Shown: in pieces, positions 56,700 to 64,000 of the stretch
Layout of the letters: each line of letters opens with the position of its first letter
Position numbering within the stretch: the first letter of the stretch is position 1
From: Tetraselmis striata
Lineage: Eukaryota > Chlorophyta > Chlorodendrophyceae > Chlorodendrales > Chlorodendraceae
Assembly: GCA_006384855.1 (NCBI GenBank)
Contig: VCJN01003259.1
Span: 186,001 to 250,000, forward strand
Length of the DNA stretch: 64,000 nt
Direction of reading: 5' to 3'
Notes under the pieces: model-generated
The model's database searches: none
The model's input: the letters and a program-made list of their open reading frames with translations, nothing else
Told to the model about the DNA's origin: nothing
Position numbers and translations under genes: made by a program

Positions 56700-58460
56700 G
56701 CACGAGTCGCTGAAAACGGACACCCAGCCCGACTACAAGAGTCGAGACTGACGTGCGCGAGCCGTGGTGGCGAGCGCAAAGCAGAGAGGGGCGGTGCCGT
56801 GGGTGGGGCCCAGCCAGCAGTAGGGGTGGCTACGGAGCGTACCCGTTACGTGCATCGCGACGCGGGGCCCTGACGCAGTGCGTGAGCAAAGTAGCTAAAC
56901 AATACGCACTGCAAACATCTAGATGTCGCCATCTGGCCAAATAAAAGTACAATACGGATGAATGGCGACGAATATCCTTATACTTGTATAGTGAATGTAC
57001 AAACGGGCACATCGATCTTAGACTACTTCAGATACTCGTGCGCACACGCAGATTTTCGTACGGGTACGGGTACGAATTAAAATGTAGCAATCGCCAAATA
57101 TCTTAATACGCACTTCCGGTAATAGTTTGCAGACGCATATATGACCTAACATGTGCATGGCTTTATGGTTTGCTGGCTTGCTTGGGGTTTCAACCGTTTA
57201 AGTTACCCGTACCACCATGTTTCGGTACGGGCTACCCCATCGCCCGTGAGTAGCCCCGCGTTCCCGGCTGGGGAGCTACTTAGGAAAGCCACCACCAGCT
57301 CGCATGTAATCTTCCAGCTCGTTGCCTTCGGCAACGTCTTCGCGCACTTATGCGCGCGAGGGTCACACACGTTGATCAAGCTAGTCCGCGCCGATGTTCC
57401 TTTTCCCGGTAGTGAGTCACCGTGCCGCGCACATGCGTTACATCATCGGTAGCGATAGATAGCCCCTCGGTTGTGTGGTTTTCCCGAGACGTTTTCGAGT
57501 GGCGATGCGCACGGTATGGAAATGCATGGGTGGTCCCCGTTGGCGGGGGTGGGTGGGGGGGGGGGGGGGGGGTTCGTCAAACCTCAACTTCAGAAGTAGC
57601 CGAGTCGCAGTACGAACTTTCATAGGCCCCCGCAATGGATGACCCTCTCGCAGTAGTCAACTCTTTAAATTGTCAATGGAACGGACGCGCTCGGTGCCAT
57701 GGTCGCCGGTCGTCACGGTTGTTGACGACGACAACTACGCCCACCGCACAAAATCAGCGCGGAGGACGGAGGACGTCCGTGTCGTCAAGACGGCCGTTTG
57801 CCCTCCTGCAAGACACTTCAATTCGGTCTCCGGGTCCTCGTAACATGGCATCGCGGTATCGGCGATAATTGTGCGTGGTGGTTCTCCGGAATTACCCGTA
57901 TAATTCGTCCGTTGCGGGAATGGCGCCGCTCATGCCCATGTATGTGTTTTCAGAGGGCTCGTTGCCCTCGCCCTAACAGTTCCTCCGCGACGCGTTTGTT
58001 GTGCTTGCAATGGGAACCGTCTGCGCGGCTCGGTCCGTCGCGTGCCCGACGGTCCCTACTGCAAGGTCGTCAAAGGGACTACGACAACTTGGAGATGCCC
58101 GCCCGGGGGCAGATCGACCACTTGGCGTGCTCGACGTCTCGTGGTTCCCGAAACTACCCTTTTCCGGCTCCGGGTTTGGAATCTCGGCGACCGTCGCTGT
58201 AGCAGCGGTGCCCGCCTCCTCACAACCATCGTCCCGACAACACATGCATTGTTACGGGCCGGCGTGGGTTGTCAGAGCTTCTACGCCGGGTAACCCGTTC
58301 CGGACTTCCCGATCTTCCACCTCCGACAGCCCGAGCTGCCCCCCAGGTGGCAGCTCCGCGATAAAGCGCGATTCATGCGTTTCGTGCCGTCATCGTGGAC
58401 ATGCGATTTGCGAGCTCGTGGTCGGCAGCCTTTGCTATTGCCGCGGCGGCGGCCGCCTCG
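56700..58460. other. No supported gene
   Basis: Open frames at 57635-58293 are compositionally unconvincing and change frame. A G-run lies at 57554-57572. Nothing else is supported. Confidence 0.4.
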
Positions 58461-58464
58461 CCAA

Positions 58465-59895
58465 ATTGAAATTGAAATTGAAATTGATTGCAACGTGCTA
58501 GCCTGCTCCTCTCGGCCGCTTAGACTGAGTTGGTTTCAGGGCATGCCATCTCTAACCATAGTAGGAACACATATAATGTAATTCCAGGTCAAGCTTCCGA
58601 CCATACACTTCCGATTCGAAAACCTGCCTCCTTCCATCACGTGATTAGTAGTTGTGTTAATTCCGGATATGTACGAGTAGCCGCCAGTACGAGCGACTAA
58701 CGCTAATTGGCAGTACGAGGATTAAGAATGCAATATTCGCAGCCCCCCGAAACAATTTTCTTGTACATCGGTAATGCACCGGCACCGCGCAATCTTCCGT
58801 CTTCGTGCTGCGTCTTGGCTCTAGCTGCCGCCATCGCTGAAAATATCCCGCAGGTCACGACGCTTATCGCCCCACTACCGCGCCGGCTATGGCGGTCCAC
58901 CGACCCCGCCCGGGGTTTTCCAATAATGGTGCCTCTATCTCGCCAACATATGAGCTCGTGCGGTAGGATCTCCAAGGGGGACTAGAGGGGGGAAAGGCGG
59001 GCACCAAACCCCCCCCCCCCCCCCCCCCCTCCCCCCCACCCGCGTCCGCGTGTCGTCGCTCCGTGGTCAACAGACCGATCCTGCTCGCCCGCGCGCCGCC
59101 CGCCTCCGCAACGCGCCTCGTCGTGTTAGTCGCCCGTCCGGAGTCATACCGAGGTGGCCGCCAGCTGAATCCTCCCGTTGCACGGTTGCGACTCCCTCCG
59201 GGCACTCCGGCTTCTGTCTCATGACCCCCGAGTCGCTGCCATACCCGGCCTCTCTGTCCCCGAAAGCCCGCCCCGCCTTTAAGTGCCGGGATCCAATCTC
59301 CTCGCGCTCACCGCCTTCGCCCGTTCTCACGGGGCGGCTGAGGGTTTCCCGGGTGTTCCGAACGGGCCGGCCGCATGGCACCTCTGATCATTCCGCTGTA
59401 CTAGGCCGGGATTCGAGTGATTTGCATGTGGAATACATACGGGTGGGCCGGGGCACGCCAGATATTCTGCAGGTCGGTCGCGGGTCGGACCGAGGTACTA
59501 CGAGAACACGATTCTACTTCGAGCAGCCCTCGCGAGTAGGCTGCCCCCGTCCGAGCCGTACACCCCCTGCCCCACCCATAGGCGGATCTCGGAGAGGCCG
59601 ACGCAAGGCCGAGGTCATACATGAAGTAGTTTTAGCAGCTCCCCGTACATGGATGCTGCCCGGCGGCGCCAGCAGGCGCTACCGGGACTACGAATATTAT
59701 TTGAAAAGCCCATGTAGGGCTCCCCAGTCGTCGCATGATCCAAGGACGCGCCACAACTGGCCACTCCACTCAACCCCCTGCCACACTCAGCCGGGTACGG
59801 GTCTTAGGGGTTATCAGCGCCCACCACGTGGGGGTGGGGGCATTGCCGCCGGGCATGCTTTACCTAGGATCCACCGCCGCTCTTGGTAGGCCGAT
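58465..59895 (+). repeat. 1.4-kb dispersed repeat, copy 2
   Basis: Same orientation and order as 44325-45725, with substitutions and small indels throughout. It starts with (AAATTG)n and includes TAGCCGCCAGTACGAGCGACTA (arm disrupted by one change relative to copy 1), a C-run (59010-59030), and ends near GTAGGCCGATGCC. The different flanks show dispersal, not local duplication. 59900-60860 has no supported gene. Confidence 0.8.
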
Positions 59896-60859
59896 GCCTT
59901 GCCACACTCCCAGCATCCGCGAAGCGAAGTCTGCGACGACGACTTAGCGTGTCGGCAAGTCTTCTACGGCATCGCCGGCAACCGACCCCGACGCACATCA
60001 AAACCGGAACGGCGCGACCACACATGGTCCCCTTTGCCTGTGCTTGTGGTTTTATAAGATTCGATGGGCACGGGGTGACCGATGATTTTTCCGCCGCTGG
60101 CGGCACGCAAAGTGTTGCACATCGGCATCTCAATGCTGAAGCACCAGGACTGCATGCGGTCGAATACGGGCGTGGCGCAGAGGATTCGGGCAACCGGTGT
60201 CGGCACCCGCATACCATAGGTTTAAGGAAGGGGAACAGGAAACCCCAAGAACACAGCTCTCAATTAAACAGCTGTTTTTGTACTTGAATCACGGCCACGC
60301 CTGAAATCTGCGTTCGCGAACCGAGCATCGGAAGAGGCCTTAGCGCTGCTATATACCGGTATACGGCGGGTACAGCATAGCGACAATATAGCGCGCGACC
60401 ATATATATCCATTAATAATGTACATTTACTACGAGTACTCATCGTATATGCCGTATACGACGAATCATAAAGCACTATTTTTAAGCACAAAAAAATTAGC
60501 TGTGCCCTGCCGACGTCAGACCACGTGCTATTAGATGCCAGCCATGCGCGGGTCGTTCCGACGACCTCAGCTTGCACCTGCCTGGGCATCGCTTACGCAC
60601 AGACTGTCGGCCACTGCCAGCGCACACCGTTACTGCGGTATCTGCCCGCGCCGGTTAGATATCGACTCTCGGGAATCCGATGATGGTGACTGTGCGGTGA
60701 AACGTCCTGCTTCTGCCCCGCAGCGATCATCCGCGGCGTTTTCGAGAGAAAAGACCCGCAGGTACCAGTACCCCTGCCAGTACTATTGCTGACTGTATTT
60801 TATGTATATATATGTGGTTCTATATTTCCGAGTACGTAAAATGTAGAGGACCTTTCTGA

Positions 60860-61010
60860 TTGTCCATTTTTTTGGTGATTTCCTGATATCGCCTTCTGCT
60901 GCTAGCTCATGTAAATAATACGTAGAATACACATAGATGGTCGCCATATATCGGTCGTAGCTACTTCATGTTGTGGTTATGCCACCCGCCAATTGCTGTA
61001 GTGGACGTTT
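60860..61010 (+). mobile_element. LINE-B 3' terminus (plus orientation)
   Basis: GGTGATTTCCTGATATCGCCTTCTG...GCTAGCTCATGTAA at about 60880-60917 is the shared LINE-B end, with TGTAA. A further TGTAGTGGACGTTTTCTATTTGCC (about 60998-61022) matches the sequence normally just upstream of it, so two truncated pieces lie in series. Confidence 0.5.
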
Positions 61011-61109
61011 TCTATTTGCCTTTTTCTATTTGATGAGGTACTGTTTTTACCCGACCCGGTATATATTCCTTATCCTTATAGTTTTAGGCGCCGGGTGCTC
61101 GGGGGTGCC

Positions 61110-61205
61110 GCCGGGTTTTTTTATATATTCACATGATGAGCTAGCAGCAGAAGGCGGTATCAGGAAATCACCGGGAAAAATGACAATCAGAAAGGTCATC
61201 CTCCG
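61110..61205 (-). mobile_element. LINE-B 3' terminus (minus orientation)
   Basis: Reverse complement of the same end: CACATGATGAGCTAGCAGCAGAAGGCGGTATCAGGAAATCACC. It faces the plus-oriented tip at 60880, making a small inverted pair. GGTACC-type tract at 61235-61250. 61210-62205 has no supported gene; a C-run lies at 61789-61806. Confidence 0.5.
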
Positions 61206-62209
61206 GGTTTTTATACTGTGACCAGTCAGTAAGAGTACCGGTACCGGTGCGATACCGGAATCGCGTGCGGCGGGTGATGTTGCCTCGTCCTGCGTGCCGT
61301 GGCATAGTCGAGTTGTCAGTTCCACTCTCGCACTTCGACCGCTTCTTGCTACTTGCCTCCATCAGATACTGCTGTCCTCCCAACTCCCAGCCCTGAACCC
61401 CTAACGCACCTGTGGTACGGATGCTAGCGGCGAGTGATACCGTGCCAGCCTATGAAAGAGTGCCAATGCGTGCAGGGCCACCTACAGCGGCCGCAGATGG
61501 TGGTGTCGAAATGATTCCCCACTGCCGACTCCTCGCCGTCGACGGTTCTCGCCGCCGACGGCTCTCCCGTTCTCTCCACCCGTGTGGGCATGCTGTTTCG
61601 GATGTCGTGTCTGTATTCAGAGTACACTTTTCCACAATTTGGGTGCTGAGTCTCGGACCGGTCTCTCTCCGACCGTGATAAGCACCCTCCGTGCACTGTG
61701 CCGGATCGCAATTCCGTAATTCGCCACCGGGGCGCTCTCCGTACTATGTTACTTTACTTGCAAGCACCCAACCGCCGTACGAACGACCCCCCCCCCCCCC
61801 CCCCCCGCCCGCGTGCCCCTTCCACTCAACCCTAACTGGCGCTCTCCGTTGGGCCGCATTATGATCTGGTGCTGCCGTCAGTACCCGAATCCGGAGTCTG
61901 GACATCGCCGACGCTGGTCGCTGCCACGTACTCGGGGCAGTCCTTCCGTGCCGGCCGCGTCGCTTGGCCCGCACGCGTAGTGGTGCTGCAAATTGGCCGG
62001 CCGAATCGCGAATACTCAACTCCCTCCACTTCCACCCCGCCCTCAGGATACCTAAGCTTCCCCGGCCCGCACACTATCTACAGCCAGTTTCTCCCCCCTC
62101 CCCCTCTCCCTAACCTTCCCCCGGTATCTCGCGCGCAGTTCGCCACACCCACCGGCGCCATGAGGCTCCTCTCGCCGAGCGCCGTGCCCGGCGCGCGCGG
62201 CGAGGCTCA

Positions 62210-64000
62210 ATGCCTACCAAGGTGCGTGCCAGCACCGCAAGCCCGATCAATTCCCGGCACCCTTTGCGTCTTGATACATTAGCCCTTTCGCCGGCGCTCT
62301 TCTTACGTGCATCACTGGGCGGCTGCGACAGGCGCTCGTCAGCGCGCGCTCGCGCGGGCCGGCATGCAGGCCTGTGCACAGTGCGCTGTGAGGCGCCACC
62401 GCCGCCCTCTCCCGGCGTGGGCGCGCCGCCGTCGTACGCCAGCCCAACCACCGCGTACCCCACGCCCGGGCGGCCCCTGATGCCGACCGTGCCCTCGGTC
62501 CGGCCCGCCGTGAAGAGCGTACCCAGGACCTCACCGTCGTCGCCCTCGGGCCAGGAGCCTAATCTCGCGTATGGCACGCCGCGCTGCGGTATGCCGGAGC
62601 CGCTGGGCGCCAGCCTGACGCAGGTGAAGCGCCCCGCCCAAAAAACGAAGATCAAAATGCGAAGCGCAAAGCTCGTATAAATTGGGGATTGCCTTTGTGG
62701 TTTTAGATGAGTTTTTGGAATTCGCAACCTCGTGACATTTGTTTGCATAGAGGAAACACTGTATGGCACGCGTGCCGGATTGCTCATCCGGTGCTGTGGT
62801 GGTGCCTTGGGCGGCAGGATGGCGGTATCAACCTTGCCGTTTTCTCCTCGGGTGCGACTGCCGTGTCATTGTGCCTGTTCCGCGAGGAGGACCTGCACAA
62901 CGGGCGCGTCACTTTCGAGCTGCCGCTGAATGCACGCATGAACCGCACCGGTGACGTTTGGCACGTGCGCCTGGACGCCAGCGCCAGCGACCTGCTCTAT
63001 GGTGGGCCCTTCTTCCCCCCATTCCCTCCGTTGCCATTCTCCCTGTTCCTGTCTACCTCACTTACATCCATGCTTTGTCTATCACGGCGCAGGCTATCGC
63101 CTAGGTGGCAAAAACGACGAGGAGGTGCCCCCGACTGCTGTCTCCGGAGAGGAGAAGGAGCCCGTCTATGGGCACCGCTACAATAAAGTATGTAGCGCCG
63201 CTGTGCCTTTAACCCAATGCCCCCCACCCTCCGAACCTGTGCCCTTCATGCTGCATTACTTGCAATGAAGTTCAGTGGCCGCAGCATTGCTGACAATGCT
63301 CCATGGGGTTTCTTTGCAGGACAAGGTGATCATGGACCCGTACGCTACCATGGTGATTGGCAGGCGCAGATATGGGCAGCTCGGCCAGGTGCGGCTGGCC
63401 TCCCACCAAGCAGCCCGCCTCGCATGCATGGGCCGCGGATGGTGTTTAGTTGTAGGCAATGGGCGCTGACCCGGTGCGGCGTTTGCCGCGCTCTGCTGGC
63501 AGGATCTGGACTACGCCAATCCCGCGGTCCTGGGGCTGGCCAGCACGTGGGTGCAGGAGGCGGCGGCGATGCCGTTCCGGGACAGCTTTGACTGGGAAGG
63601 CGACAAGCCGCTGGGTGCGCAGCGTTTCTGCTCCCCCCTCCCCTCTCCCTCAGAATCAAAGCAATAATGGAACCTCTCTGTGCTGAGCTCCGAGCTCCAT
63701 CTGCCCCTGTCCCCCTCTAGGCCTGCCAATGAAGGACCTCGTCATCTATGAGATGCATGTGCGTGGCTTCACCGCGGACGCCTCGGCTGGCGTCAGCCAG
63801 CCCGGCACGTACGCCGCGCTCACGCAGAAGATGGACTACCTTGCGTCGCTGGGCGTGAACGCACTGGAGCTGCTGCCCATCCAGGGCTTCAATGAGCTGG
63901 AGTACTACGAGGTACAACGGCCGCCATCCCAATTCTTTGCAGATAACAATTGGCGCGATGCAAGGTTGTGGAGGTGTATGTATATGAAGTGCAGAGATGA
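62210..64000 (+). CDS. ISA: Isoamylase-type starch debranching enzyme, 5' part (continues past window)
   Basis: Exons: 62210-62623, 62818-63001, 63093-63187, 63320-63388, 63503-63614, 63721-63911, then a GTACAA donor; all in frame, 355 codons so far. Isoamylases cut alpha-1,6 branches of glucan in the plastid. ATG at 62210 opens a typical chloroplast transit peptide (Arg/Ser/Ala/Thr-rich, MPTKVRASTASPINSRHPLR), which is why this start is preferred over 62160. Then: a CBM48-type domain (PRCGMPEPLGASLTQ, GGINLAVFSSGATAVSLCLF), YGHRYNK, DKVIMDPYATMVIGRRRYG, FDWEGDKPLG, and the start of the GH13 barrel (MKDLVIYEMHVRGFTAD; LGVNALELLPI; FNELEYYE). Catalytic residues lie beyond the window. The isoform (ISA1/2/3) cannot be decided. 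Confidence 0.93.

Noticed and set aside
44325-59895. The two 1.4-kb repeats as LTRs of one 14-kb retrotransposon
   Set aside because: The interval contains host genes (UGT, SF3A2, tRNA-Leu) and no retroviral-type pol; they are dispersed copies.

Overview
The window is nuclear DNA of a green alga (Chlorophyta), inferred from: a chloroplast-targeted isoamylase (starch debranching) gene; GC-rich coding exons split by short GT-AG introns (donors such as GTGAGC, GTGCGC, GTGGGT); TGTAA motifs downstream of several stops, the usual green-algal poly(A) signal; and many transposon families. Genus and species cannot be read from the sequence. No bacterial, plastid or CRISPR features were seen.

Layout. 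0-5 kb: relics of a non-LTR retrotransposon (LINE-A, three pieces in two orientations) and one of LINE-B. 4-8.5 kb: exons for small secreted or membrane Cys-rich proteins. 9.1-9.9 kb: one-TM protein gene (minus). 10-13.4 kb: a dispersed repeat carrying (AC)n tracts. 14.5-17.3 kb: plus-strand multi-exon gene(s) with an Ulp1-protease-like stretch and three tandem, phase-symmetric, Pro/Ser/Ala/Glu-rich exons. 18.5-18.9 kb: another repeat copy. 20.6-21.2 kb: unknown gene. 21.4-23.4 kb: a complete but internally deleted hAT transposon with 8-bp target duplication. 24.6-27 kb and 28-31.1 kb: decayed transposon coding. 31.8-35.1 kb: predicted membrane protein with U-box and kinase-like domains. 36.9-39.8 kb: trypsin-like protease (minus). 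41-42.8 and 49.3 kb: a miniature LTR element family, one copy swollen by (ATATC)n. 43-49 kb: unknown and transposon-like minus-strand coding. 44.3-45.7 and 58.5-59.9 kb: two copies of a 1.4-kb repeat. 50.4-52.6 kb: UDP-glycosyltransferase. 53.0-54.8 kb: splicing factor SF3A2. 55.65 kb: tRNA-Leu(UAG). 62.2 kb to the end: isoamylase, continuing past the window.

The recognised genes are housekeeping or stand-alone (splicing, glycosylation, starch, proteolysis, signalling); nothing points to a common pathway. The most unusual signals are: (1) several reading-frame switches that would be exactly repaired by removing GT-AG segments of 25-26 nt, including one in the kinase; (2) a predicted two-TM/U-box/kinase fusion lacking the beta-3 lysine; (3) a 74-bp-LTR miniature retroelement with a solo LTR flanked by a 5-bp duplication; (4) eleven exact copies of the 9-mer TAGTCGCTA; (5) two perfect 8-bp-arm palindromes upstream of the glycosyltransferase. 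All exon joins were made by eye; no database search or splice predictor was run.
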